Positions 43,814-52,172 of a stretch of 64,000 nt of DNA are shown here, one piece after another; the stretch's first letter is position 1, and each line of letters starts with the position of its first letter. The stretch is from an uncultured Muribaculum sp. Lineage in GTDB: Bacteria; Bacteroidota; Bacteroidia; Bacteroidales; Muribaculaceae. The stretch lies in assembly GCA_910578785.1 (NCBI GenBank), contig CAJTSJ010000004.1, positions 54,635 to 118,634 on the forward strand, in the 5' to 3' direction. The notes beneath the pieces were generated by a model. That model had not been told where the DNA came from. It was given only the letters and a program-made list of their open reading frames with translations, and ran no database searches. A program made the translations under genes and the position numbers.

Positions 43814-44847
43814 CTTATGGTGACTTGAGTGGCTCCGAATCCGTATTCTCGGAACGACGCATCCTGGACATCGCAGTGCTTATATTTAAGCCGCAGTTCC
43901 TTGAGGAGGGCATTGCGAAGCACACCCTCGCCCTTGCCGTGGATAAACACGATCTTCTGCCCCTTGTGGCGAAGATTCTCCTCCATCACCCGGTTAAACT
44001 CCCTCAGCTGCACGTTGAGCATGTCGGTATTGCTCAACCCGGCCTTGCTGTCGATAAGCTCGTCGATATGGAGATCGACCTCTATCACTTGCGGACGCTC
44101 CTTGCGCTTCTCAACCGGACGGCGCTCACGGCCGTCGGCCTGACGCTTCGACTTCATGGCATCCTCCAGACGGCCGCTGTCTATGACCATCGAACGTTGC
44201 GGGATGTCGTTCCTTACTATGTCAAAGGCGATTACCGGAGCGTCGAAATAGACGTTTTCACGGAAACAGTGGAGCTTGAAGAATTTAGTGGTGTCGACCG
44301 CATATTCCACTGCAACAGGGGCTTTCAGCTTAAACTCCTTGTCGCGCTTGAAGGCTATGTACTGGATGGCCACACGGTCGATGTCGGGAATGTCAGCCCT
44401 GGTGAGATGCTGGACATGAACCTGCATGTTGGGTTCCACGATATCGGCATAGCGGGTGACCCAACCACGTCCGTCGGCACGGGTAAGATACGTAAAGTAA
44501 AGAAAATAGTTGGAGTCGTTGACCAGATAGGCATCGTACTCCGTGGTGTTCAGATGCTTTATCTCCTCCGCTTCATAAGCCAGCACGATGTTAAGGCGGT
44601 CGCCTTCGTCAGTCTCGACAATCTGCTCCTTGGGCGCTTCCGGCCGCCGAGGCGCAACAGCCGGAGCCACATATTTGCTCTCCGTTGTCTTCGCCGGCTG
44701 CGCCGGAGTCACCACAACGCACTCCTTGATCAGAACCGGTGTTTCGAATCCGTCTTCATCGACATACGCAACATTGCCGTCGATGCGTGTGACCTTGCCA
44801 CCGCCCACGGCATTAAGATATCTGACTATATCGCCTGTATTTACCAT
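43810..44847 (-). CDS. Smr-domain protein with N-terminal DUF2027-like region
   Basis: Cytosolic 345-residue protein. The N-terminus (VNTGDIVRYLNAVGGGKVTRIDG) forms an SH3/KOW-like barrel, followed by a low-complexity proline/alanine linker, then a middle domain (about 90-215) typical of DUF2027. The C-terminal Smr domain (about 260-345) carries DLHIDEL and the catalytic-loop-like IHGKGEGVLRNALLKELR; Smr domains nick or bind branched nucleic acids, as in MutS2. The gene has an exceptionally good Shine-Dalgarno for this phylum. Coupling to the EFR1 gene is close, although no shared function is obvious. Confidence 0.9.
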   Translation of the reverse strand: MVNTGDIVRYLNAVGGGKVTRIDGNVAYVDEDGFETPVLIKECVVVTPAQPAKTTESKYVAPAVAPRRPEAPKEQIVETDEGDRLNIVLAYEAEEIKHLNTTEYDAYLVNDSNYFLYFTYLTRADGRGWVTRYADIVEPNMQVHVQHLTRADIPDIDRVAIQYIAFKRDKEFKLKAPVAVEYAVDTTKFFKLHCFRENVYFDAPVIAFDIVRNDIPQRSMVIDSGRLEDAMKSKRQADGRERRPVEKRKERPQVIEVDLHIDELIDSKAGLSNTDMLNVQLREFNRVMEENLRHKGQKIVFIHGKGEGVLRNALLKELRLKYKHCDVQDASFREYGFGATQVTIR

Positions 44848-44855
44848 ATCTATAT

Positions 44856-44861
44856 CCTCCT
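44856..44861 (-). promoter_or_regulatory. Strong Shine-Dalgarno before the Smr gene
   Basis: AGGAGG on the minus strand lies 8 nt before the ATG at 44847. Bacteroidota mRNAs rarely use Shine-Dalgarno pairing and no other gene in this window shows such a clear one. Confidence 0.7.
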
Positions 44862-44901
44862 AAAAAAAAATTAGCCGCCAAAGTCCGAAGGCTTTGACGG
44901 C
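44862..44901 (-). terminator. Terminator of the outer-membrane barrel gene, or leader attenuator of the Smr gene
   Basis: The minus-strand arms GCCGTCAAAG and CTTTGGCGGC form a 10-bp stem (one G-U pair) with an 8-nt loop, followed by TAA and nine T residues. It begins 28 bases after the barrel-protein stop and ends against the AGGAGG of the Smr gene. A weak TAAATTTA (-7-like) at 44903-44910 would put the hairpin in the Smr leader. Confidence 0.8.
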
Positions 44902-44928
44902 GTAAATTTAAAAAATATTTCTGACATA

Positions 44929-47769
44929 TCAGCGGGGTCCGTCGCCTCGGCGTCCGCCGGGACCACCAGGGCCGCCAGAGAATCCTCCGGGACCGCCCAT
45001 GCCGCCTTCACTGCGCTTACCCTTGCCGAATGTATTGAACCGATAGGACAGAGTGCACATGAAATAGCGCGTGAGCGAATTGTAGCTCGTGTCGTCGATA
45101 TAGTTGGCCGTTACCGAGCGGCGCACATTCTTGCGCTGCTGGAGCAGGTCGTAGCCCTTGATTGAGATAGTGGCCGACTTGTCGCGAAGGAACTGATAGG
45201 AGATTGACGCATTCCACATCCACTCGCTCGTGTCGTAGCTCTGCGAGTAACCGGTAGAGTTTGAGTAGCTGAGGTCGGTATTTATGATAAGACCGAACGT
45301 AGAGTACCAGGTACCGCTGAAACGTCCGCCATAAGAATGCACGTCGCGGTTGTTGTTGCGCTGGAGTGTATTGCGGGTAGACTGCAGCCCGTAGTATGGG
45401 CGAAGGTCAAAATCCCAGTTCTCAGGACGGAAAGCTATGCCTACCGAGGGATTGAAGTTAATCGAGTTGCTTCGGTTACGCTGTCCGTTGTTAAATCCGA
45501 TGCTTTGGGTGTAACGTCCGGTCAGATTGGCGTTGAACTGCCAGTTTTTGTTGCGGAACGGGAACGACACCATTGAAAAGGCATCAGCGCCCCAGTTGCC
45601 GTTGACATTGGTGTATGTGGAGATTTGCCCACCGGTCTCCTGGTTGAACGTGGTCTTGGACACGATGCTGTTCTGAGTCATATTCACATTGAACATTGCC
45701 ATTATAGATCGCTGCGACTCCATGTTGAAGTCCTGGAAGCGCACACGCAGATTGTGGCGGAAAGATGGCTTCAGGTCAGGATTACCGACAACCACACGCA
45801 TGGGGTTGCTATAGTCGGCCACAGGCTGCAACTGCGTCAGCGAAGGCTCGGAAGCGTTGCCGCGGTAGTCGATGTTCATGCTTCGCGACTTGCTCATCTT
45901 GTAGCGGAAGCGCATATACGGAGCCACGTTCCATACCCAGCGTTCGGGAATGTTGCGTTCGCTTCTGATCAGGTCCTTGCTTCGCGACATCGAAGGAACG
46001 ACTGCGACACCGACATCAAGGTTGACGTCCTTGGTCACCTGGCGGAAACCGATCTGAAGACGCTGGTTGAAAAAGTCGTTGCGGAACTGATTTGACAGCG
46101 TGTCGTTCCATTCAGGCTCCACGCCTGGAACTCTCACAGGATAATTGTCGGGGAAAGTGCCCACCATCTGGAACGGATAGTCAAACACATTTTTGTCGGC
46201 GTTGTTGAATCGATAAGTGGCGCGGTAGCTGATGGTGAGGAAACGTCCGTTCTTGACATCGCCGAGCGGTTCGGTCCACGAAAGACGTCCGCCTATACGG
46301 TTGCTCCAGGTATGGTTGTTGGTAAATTCATCAATGATACTGTCGGGGTTGTCGGCCATCATGAGCGAATAGAATCGGTTCCATGAAAAGCTATAGTCCT
46401 TTTCGCGCACATTGCTGAAGCTGTATTCAATGGCAGCAGAAAATGAGCGTCCGGGATGTGACTTGACATTGTGGTTTATCCATAGGTCGCCTCCGGCCTC
46501 ATACGACTTACCGTTTGAATTGCCGGTGTTGAGGCTCTTCGTAACCAATGAACGGTCAATGTCGCCGGCACGTGTGAATGAAGAGTCGGAGCTTTCCGAA
46601 TCGTTGAAATTCAGCGAAAAACGCGGACGGAACTCGATTGTCGTACTTGAATCGGGCTTCCATTGCATACGAAAATCGCCTCTGATATTGTGTCCCTTGT
46701 CTTCCGAACGCGACCAGCTGTCGAGATATGACGTGGAGTCGGCAAACAGATACTGACGTTCCTGTCGGCTACGCGAATACTGGTCGGTGTGGCTGTAGAG
46801 CAAGTTACCGCCAAGCCTGAACTTCTCGTCTTCACGACCGATATTGAAGTTAAGGCCGAGAGACTGGGAAGTGGTGATGCCGTTGCTTCCGCCGAATCGA
46901 CGGAAACGGTTGCCGTTGCTGTCGGTAAAACCAAGCTGGTTGACATTGTTGAAATTTCCCAACAGCGTAATCTGGTTGCTGCGCCACATACGGTTGATGT
47001 TGAAATCGGCCGCATAGCGGTCGTCGGTGCCGTAGCCGCCGTTGACCACACCCCAGTAGCCGTTTTTCATCTCAGGCTTGACCGACAGGTTGATGACTGT
47101 CTCCTCTTCGCCGTCGTCAACACCTGTCAGACGTGCGAGGTCGCTCTTTCGGTCGATGACCTGAAGCTTGTTGATCATCTCGACCGGCAGATTCTTTGAC
47201 GCCACCTTGGGGTCATCGGCAAAGAATTCCTTTCCGTCGACAAGAATCTTCTTTACCTCCTTGCCTCCGGCGGTAATCTTACCGTCAGCATCTACCTCAA
47301 CGCCGGGGAGCTTCTTAAGCAAGTCTTCCATCACGGCATTAGGCTGGGTCTTATATGACCCTGCATTATATTCGATTGTATCCTCCTTGACTGTTATCTC
47401 TGTCTTGACACCCGTAACGACTGTCTCCTTTAGCATAATCGACGATTCGTTCATCACGATGGCCGGCACGGCCACATTCTGCCCGCCCACTTTGACACCT
47501 GCATAAGAATTGTCGTAGCCAATGTATGATGCCTGTATTATATATGAGCCGTTTCTGACACCTTTAAGGGTAAACTTCCCATCCAGATTGGTAGTTCCGC
47601 CCTTGACAAACGAGCTATCCTTCGCAGCAAGCAACTTGATGGTGGCTTCGATCATCGGCTCACCCAATTTGTCCTTCACCGTACCGGTTACATCCGCGGC
47701 AACAAGGACGCATAAATTCATTACAATTAACGTTAAGGCCACAATCGACCGACGTAGAAAATGAGTCAT
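44929..47769 (-). CDS. TonB-dependent receptor-like outer-membrane beta-barrel protein (OMP_b-brl_3 type)
   Basis: Outer-membrane protein of 946 residues. The signal peptide (IVMNLCVLVAA) is followed by a carboxypeptidase-regulatory-like domain (VTGTVKDKLGEPMIEATIK), then a plug-like domain (about 115-215) with VMEDLLKKLPGVEVDADGKI, and a long barrel. The plug-plus-barrel arrangement is the non-SusC family common in Bacteroidota, with no SusD partner. The C-terminus is odd: after the last barrel strand (LSYRFNTFGKG) comes a tail of GG, GP and RR repeats. I use the ATG at 47767-47769; the in-frame one at 47808 adds a poorly conserved N-terminus. The ligand is unknown. Confidence 0.88.
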   Translation of the reverse strand: MTHFLRRSIVALTLIVMNLCVLVAADVTGTVKDKLGEPMIEATIKLLAAKDSSFVKGGTTNLDGKFTLKGVRNGSYIIQASYIGYDNSYAGVKVGGQNVAVPAIVMNESSIMLKETVVTGVKTEITVKEDTIEYNAGSYKTQPNAVMEDLLKKLPGVEVDADGKITAGGKEVKKILVDGKEFFADDPKVASKNLPVEMINKLQVIDRKSDLARLTGVDDGEEETVINLSVKPEMKNGYWGVVNGGYGTDDRYAADFNINRMWRSNQITLLGNFNNVNQLGFTDSNGNRFRRFGGSNGITTSQSLGLNFNIGREDEKFRLGGNLLYSHTDQYSRSRQERQYLFADSTSYLDSWSRSEDKGHNIRGDFRMQWKPDSSTTIEFRPRFSLNFNDSESSDSSFTRAGDIDRSLVTKSLNTGNSNGKSYEAGGDLWINHNVKSHPGRSFSAAIEYSFSNVREKDYSFSWNRFYSLMMADNPDSIIDEFTNNHTWSNRIGGRLSWTEPLGDVKNGRFLTISYRATYRFNNADKNVFDYPFQMVGTFPDNYPVRVPGVEPEWNDTLSNQFRNDFFNQRLQIGFRQVTKDVNLDVGVAVVPSMSRSKDLIRSERNIPERWVWNVAPYMRFRYKMSKSRSMNIDYRGNASEPSLTQLQPVADYSNPMRVVVGNPDLKPSFRHNLRVRFQDFNMESQRSIMAMFNVNMTQNSIVSKTTFNQETGGQISTYTNVNGNWGADAFSMVSFPFRNKNWQFNANLTGRYTQSIGFNNGQRNRSNSINFNPSVGIAFRPENWDFDLRPYYGLQSTRNTLQRNNNRDVHSYGGRFSGTWYSTFGLIINTDLSYSNSTGYSQSYDTSEWMWNASISYQFLRDKSATISIKGYDLLQQRKNVRRSVTANYIDDTSYNSLTRYFMCTLSYRFNTFGKGKRSEGGMGGPGGFSGGPGGPGGRRGDGPR

Positions 47770-47878
47770 CTTTTTAGTTTTTATCTGAGTGCAATATATT
47801 TTTTTCACACTCTTATGACTCTCTAACTAAAAAAAGTTTAATTCGGATTTTAAGAATTTGGGCCGAATATATACAAAT

Positions 47879-47896
47879 AAGTGTTATTTAACACTT
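47879..47896. repeat. 8-bp palindrome between the SGNH and barrel genes
   Basis: AAGTGTTA (47879-47886) and TAACACTT (47889-47896) are inverted copies with TT between. It lies 43 bases after the SGNH stop and 110 before the barrel gene, so it may be an operator or weak terminator. Confidence 0.5.
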
Positions 47897-47938
47897 GTAA
47901 ACATAACCGAATATTCGTCATTGAAGTAGCGAACCGAC

Positions 47939-48736
47939 TTACTCACTGATATTTAACAGCCCTAAATTGTCAAATACCGTAGTTTGGGCAATTTGTTGTA
48001 AATATTCCGCCAACTCAGGATCAAGGCCTGCAAAATAGCTGCATTGGTAAGGTCGGCTGAATATGGCCGTGTAGATTACATTCGCGGCCAGATAACTCCC
48101 GACTTTCGACGGATGGCTGCAGTCGGGCCAATAAAGCGACACGTATGGACGTTCGGCCCTGACCCTCCTCCACGCCATCCCTACGGGAGCACACCGGGCA
48201 TAGTTGCTGTAGGCCATCTCAAGATAGCTCAACATGAGTCGGTCCTGCATACCCTCGTAAGTGTCTATTACAGGATAACCCTCGTGACGAGACTGGCATC
48301 CGTATTTGTGGCCCCAAGTCATATAGAAAATCACGTTGGCATCCGGATTATATTCGGCCACAAGGTCGACGAGCATGCCCGCGTAGGGATAAACGTTCTT
48401 TGCCACCGAGTCGGTAGGCATGGCCGGGAGCGAACTCTGTTCCTGGAGAACGACATAGTCCCAGTCCCCGCGCTTTATCGCATCAATCGCGTCGCGGTTC
48501 TGCAGATGGCGCTTAAAAGTGCATCCTCCCGGTGTATAAGCTTCGTAGGCCACTTTTGCCTTCTGGTCCTGTCCGACATGCGAGGCTATTTCCGCGACCA
48601 TCTTGTACATGTCGTGGTAGTGGGTGTAGCTGTTGCCGATGAAAAGCACTCTGATCGAGTCGGATCTTGACTCCGCCCCGGCAATTAACGAGCAGGCCAA
48701 TATGCATCCAAGCAATATGAAACGAAGATATGACAT
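47939..48736 (-). CDS. SGNH-hydrolase-like secreted protein (DUF4886-like)
   Basis: Probable periplasmic or surface esterase/hydrolase of the SGNH superfamily, 265 residues. Residues 1-22 are a signal peptide (FILLGCILACSLIAGAE). Block I with the nucleophile serine is FIGNSYTHYHD near residue 33; block V, with the catalytic Asp and His, is DCSHPSKVG near residue 205. I place the start at 48734-48736: a canonical -7 element at 48784-48791 excludes the longer frame from 48802. The substrate is unknown. The downstream barrel gene is on the same strand after about 170 nt. Confidence 0.85.
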   Translation of the reverse strand: MSYLRFILLGCILACSLIAGAESRSDSIRVLFIGNSYTHYHDMYKMVAEIASHVGQDQKAKVAYEAYTPGGCTFKRHLQNRDAIDAIKRGDWDYVVLQEQSSLPAMPTDSVAKNVYPYAGMLVDLVAEYNPDANVIFYMTWGHKYGCQSRHEGYPVIDTYEGMQDRLMLSYLEMAYSNYARCAPVGMAWRRVRAERPYVSLYWPDCSHPSKVGSYLAANVIYTAIFSRPYQCSYFAGLDPELAEYLQQIAQTTVFDNLGLLNISE

Positions 48737-48783
48737 AAATAAATACTGATTATAAGAATTGCTTATATTAATACGAACGACCG

Positions 48784-48791
48784 CAAAGTTA
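48784..48791 (-). promoter_or_regulatory. -7 element of the SGNH gene
   Basis: The minus strand reads TAACTTTG, an exact consensus match, giving a leader of about 40 nt. Confidence 0.6.
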
Positions 48792-48853
48792 CACTTAATC
48801 ACATGGCCTGTGTTTAAAAAGGTCTAAAAATGCGGAAATACAGAGGAAAATGC

Positions 48854-48861
48854 TATCTTTG
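48854..48861 (+). promoter_or_regulatory. -7 element of cdd
   Basis: TATCTTTG is an exact TAnnTTTG match 44 bases before the ATG. The cdd and SGNH promoters are divergent within about 80 bases. Confidence 0.6.
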
Positions 48862-48905
48862 CATTGTTAGCAGATATAAAGAATCTAACATAACCGAATT
48901 CAGTC

Positions 48906-49382
48906 ATGAAAGAATTAAAACTTGTCACTCCGATTATGGCAATGCGCGATGACGAACTGACCGAGACAGACCGTACGCTCGTGACCAAAGCACGGGAAGC
49001 CACATACAGCTCTTATGCACCGTATAGCAGATTTCACGTCGGCGCGGCAATATTGCTCGACAACGGCGAGGTAGTCACCGGATCAAACCAGGAGAACGCG
49101 GCCACTCCGTCAAGCATGTGCGCCGAGAGGACTGCCGCATATTATGCCCATGCGCAATATCCTGACGCAAAATTCATGGCAATAGCCGTAGCCGCCCGCG
49201 ACACCAACGGCATAGAGCCCGACGAACCCATTTCGCCGTGTGGCGCCTGCCGACAGGCACTTCTGGAGTTTGAAAAACTTGCCGGCAAAGGCATACGCGT
49301 AATTCTTGCGGGCAAACGCGAAAATTACATCCTTAATTCAGTAAAGGCCCTTGTCCCTCTGGCATTTACTGAATTTGAATAA
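48906..49382 (+). CDS. cdd: Cytidine deaminase
   Basis: Pyrimidine salvage enzyme that deaminates cytidine and deoxycytidine to uridine and deoxyuridine. The 158 residues carry the zinc site: RFHVGAAI, then CAERTA (first Cys ligand and catalytic Glu) and PCGACRQ (two more Cys ligands). All catalytic residues are present. It is monocistronic with its own promoter and ends 56 bases before the convergent hutI stop, with no obvious terminator between. Confidence 0.96.
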   Translation: MKELKLVTPIMAMRDDELTETDRTLVTKAREATYSSYAPYSRFHVGAAILLDNGEVVTGSNQENAATPSSMCAERTAAYYAHAQYPDAKFMAIAVAARDTNGIEPDEPISPCGACRQALLEFEKLAGKGIRVILAGKRENYILNSVKALVPLAFTEFE

Positions 49383-49438
49383 GTCAAGACGACGGCATCA
49401 TTATCACATTTCTTACTAAGAAGCGGCTTAATAGCTTT

Positions 49439-50668
49439 TCACACTCTTCGGCCACGCAGATATGTTTCTTTTATGACAGGGGTGGTGTAGGCGTAAGCCA
49501 GGTATTCAAGCGAAGGAAGCCGCCCGGTCATAAAGAAGTTGGCAGTCATGCCGGGCGACAGAGTGCCCACATTATGCAGATCCATGGCCTGCGCGCCGTT
49601 GACCGTCGCGGCATTGAGTGCCTCGGCAATCGTCATCTTCAGTTTTATGCATCCCAGCGAAACAACGAAGCGCATGTCGCCCGACGGCGACGAGCCGGGA
49701 TTGTAGTCGGAAGCAAGCGCCACACAAGCCCCTGCGTCAATGAACCTACGGGCAGGTCCGTAGACCATGTCCAGAAAGAACGAAGCGCCGGGCAGTATCG
49801 TAGCCACCGTCTGAGAAGCGCCGAGCAACTGAATTTCGGTCTCGCCGACATTCTCAAGATGGTCGACGGAGAATGCTTCATGGCGGACTCCGGCCTGCAC
49901 TCCGCCCGACACGGCAAGCTGATTGGCATGGAGAGTGCGTTTGATACCGTAGGCCGAAGCCGACTCAAACACCTTGTCGACATCTTCAGGAGTAAAGAAT
50001 CCGCGTTCGCAGAACAGATCGACAAAGTCGGCAAGCCCCTCACGCCCGACGGCGGGAATCATCTCACGGCATATATAATCGACATAGTCTTCGCGTCGGC
50101 CTCTGTATTCGCGAGGCACTGCGTGCGCACCTAAGAAGGTCGAGACGACTTCCATAGGCACGGACTCCTTTATGCGCCTTACCACACGGAGCATTTTAAG
50201 TTCATTCTCCAGGTCGAGGCCGTAGCCGCTCTTTATCTCGACCGCGCCTGTGCCCTTGGCGATAATCTCCTCAACACGCTTCATGGCCCCGGCAAACAGG
50301 TCATCCTCCGACACCGCACGCAGCCTGTCGACAGAATTAAGTATGCCTCCTCCGCGCCGTGCAATCTCTTCGTAGGTAAGCCCCTTTATCTTGTCTGCAA
50401 ACTCTTTCTCGCGCGAACCGGCATAGACTATATGCGTATGGCTGTCGCAGAACGACGGAAACACCCATGCACCTTCGACATCGCGCACATCAGCATCTTC
50501 GGCCGGACACGGCCCGGACATCAATCCGACCGCCTCTACAGTACCTTTAACCTCATCTACAAGCATCCACGCATCATACAGAACATCAATGTCGGCCATG
50601 TCGGCACCTCGCTTTGGGCCGGGGCTTCCCGCCCCGACCAAAGCGCCTATATTCTCAAACAGTGTCAT
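49439..50668 (-). CDS. hutI: Imidazolonepropionase
   Basis: Third step of histidine degradation: hydrolyses imidazolone propionate to formiminoglutamate in the cytosol. The 409 residues form an amidohydrolase barrel with the metal-binding SHTHIVYAG near residue 77, the conserved GTGAVEIKSGYGL block, a HANQLA motif and ALASDYNPGSSPS near residue 313. It is intact. Its ATG overlaps the hutH stop by 4 nt, so it is the last gene of the ftcD-hutU-hutH-hutI operon. It is convergent with cdd. Confidence 0.96.
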   Translation of the reverse strand: MTLFENIGALVGAGSPGPKRGADMADIDVLYDAWMLVDEVKGTVEAVGLMSGPCPAEDADVRDVEGAWVFPSFCDSHTHIVYAGSREKEFADKIKGLTYEEIARRGGGILNSVDRLRAVSEDDLFAGAMKRVEEIIAKGTGAVEIKSGYGLDLENELKMLRVVRRIKESVPMEVVSTFLGAHAVPREYRGRREDYVDYICREMIPAVGREGLADFVDLFCERGFFTPEDVDKVFESASAYGIKRTLHANQLAVSGGVQAGVRHEAFSVDHLENVGETEIQLLGASQTVATILPGASFFLDMVYGPARRFIDAGACVALASDYNPGSSPSGDMRFVVSLGCIKLKMTIAEALNAATVNGAQAMDLHNVGTLSPGMTANFFMTGRLPSLEYLAYAYTTPVIKETYLRGRRV

Positions 50669-52152
50669 GGGCGTTGTTCGCTTACAAATTTCACGGATGC
50701 GTCTATCAGGGGATACATCACCGTATCGTCTTCTATGAACGGAACACGGAGCCTGTATTCTGCAACCATTGCTTCAAGCTCCGGCGATGTCCGCTCCGGA
50801 CGGCGGAATTCGAGTGCCTGCACGGCGTTGAAGAGTTCTATTCCGAGCACTCGCTCCAGATTGTCCACCACTCGGCATAGTTTGGTAGCAGAATTCGACC
50901 CCATCGACACATGGTCTTCCTGACCTTGCGACGATGGGATGGAGTCGCAAGAAGCAGGCCAGCACAAGCCTTTGTTCTGGCTGACGATAGAAGCGGCCGC
51001 ATACTGAGGAATCATAAACCCGCTGTTTATGCCCGGATTGGCCACAAGGAACGGAGGAAGCCCGCGAGCACCCGATATGAGCCTGTACATGCGTCGTTCC
51101 GATATGTTGGCCAGTTCCGACAGAGCCAAAGCCAGAAAGTCCATTGGCAATGCGATAGGCTCGCCATGGAAATTTCCGGCAGAGATAATCAGATCCTCGT
51201 CTGGAAATATCGTCGGATTGTCAGTGACGCTGTTGATCTCCGTCTCAAGCACGTTCCAGGCATATTCAATGGCATCCTTGGCCGCTCCGTGGACCTGCGG
51301 TATGCATCGGAACGAATACGGATCCTGCACATGCTTCTTCGGACGCCTGATAAGCTCGCTTCCCTCAAGGCACTTCCTTACCGCTTCGGCAGTAGTAATC
51401 TGACCCTTATGCGGACGCACCTCCTGAATCTGAGGGTAGAACGGCTCTATGCGCCCATCGAAGGCGTCAAGCGACAGAGCGCCGATTCTGTCGGCCATAC
51501 GGCTGAGACGGCGTGCCTTTATCAGCGACCACACTCCATGGCTCGACATGAACTGAGTGCCGTTGAGCAGGGCCAGCCCCTCCTTCGACATAAGCGTTAT
51601 CGGTTCCCAGCCGAATTTGTCAAGTATCTCCGCCGACGGACGAATGCGCCCGTCATATTCCACTTCGCCGAGTCCGAGAAGCGGCAGGCACATATTGGCC
51701 AGCGGCGCCAAGTCGCCGGAAGCCCCGAGCGAACCCTGGCTGAACACCACCGGCACGATGTCGTTGTTGTAAAAATCTATCAGCCGGCGCACCGTGACAA
51801 GCTGCACGCCCGAATATCCGTAGCTCAGCTGATGGGCTTTGGTCAACAGCATCAGCTTCACTATCTGCGCAGGAACACGCTCGCCTACGCTGCAGGCATG
51901 CGACATGACCAGATTCTTCTGAAGAAGCGAGAGCTGCTCCTTGCTTATAGATATGTTGCACAGCGAACCGAATCCGGTCGTAATACCGTAAATCGGCTCT
52001 TCCTGAGTCGTCATTTTATTGTCAAGGTACTCACGGCACCGGTTTATCCGGGCCTCGGCCTCTTCGCTGAGAGCCAGTTTCAGTCCTTTTTCGATAATCT
52101 CCTCAACACGGTCAATCGTCAGCCGTGCCGGACCTATGCTATGTATTTCCAT
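50665..52152 (-). CDS. hutH: Histidine ammonia-lyase
   Basis: First step of histidine degradation: elimination of ammonia to give urocanate. The 495 residues are normal for the family. The MIO prosthetic group forms from A144-S145-G146 (GSLGASGDLAPLA). The substrate loop near residue 55 (YGITTGFGSL) and the QEDHVSMGS motif near residue 400 are conserved. It starts 20 nt after hutU and overlaps hutI by 4 nt. Confidence 0.97.
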   Translation of the reverse strand: MEIHSIGPARLTIDRVEEIIEKGLKLALSEEAEARINRCREYLDNKMTTQEEPIYGITTGFGSLCNISISKEQLSLLQKNLVMSHACSVGERVPAQIVKLMLLTKAHQLSYGYSGVQLVTVRRLIDFYNNDIVPVVFSQGSLGASGDLAPLANMCLPLLGLGEVEYDGRIRPSAEILDKFGWEPITLMSKEGLALLNGTQFMSSHGVWSLIKARRLSRMADRIGALSLDAFDGRIEPFYPQIQEVRPHKGQITTAEAVRKCLEGSELIRRPKKHVQDPYSFRCIPQVHGAAKDAIEYAWNVLETEINSVTDNPTIFPDEDLIISAGNFHGEPIALPMDFLALALSELANISERRMYRLISGARGLPPFLVANPGINSGFMIPQYAAASIVSQNKGLCWPASCDSIPSSQGQEDHVSMGSNSATKLCRVVDNLERVLGIELFNAVQALEFRRPERTSPELEAMVAEYRLRVPFIEDDTVMYPLIDASVKFVSEQRP

Positions 52153-52172
52153 GGAATATCCCTTTATTGCTG

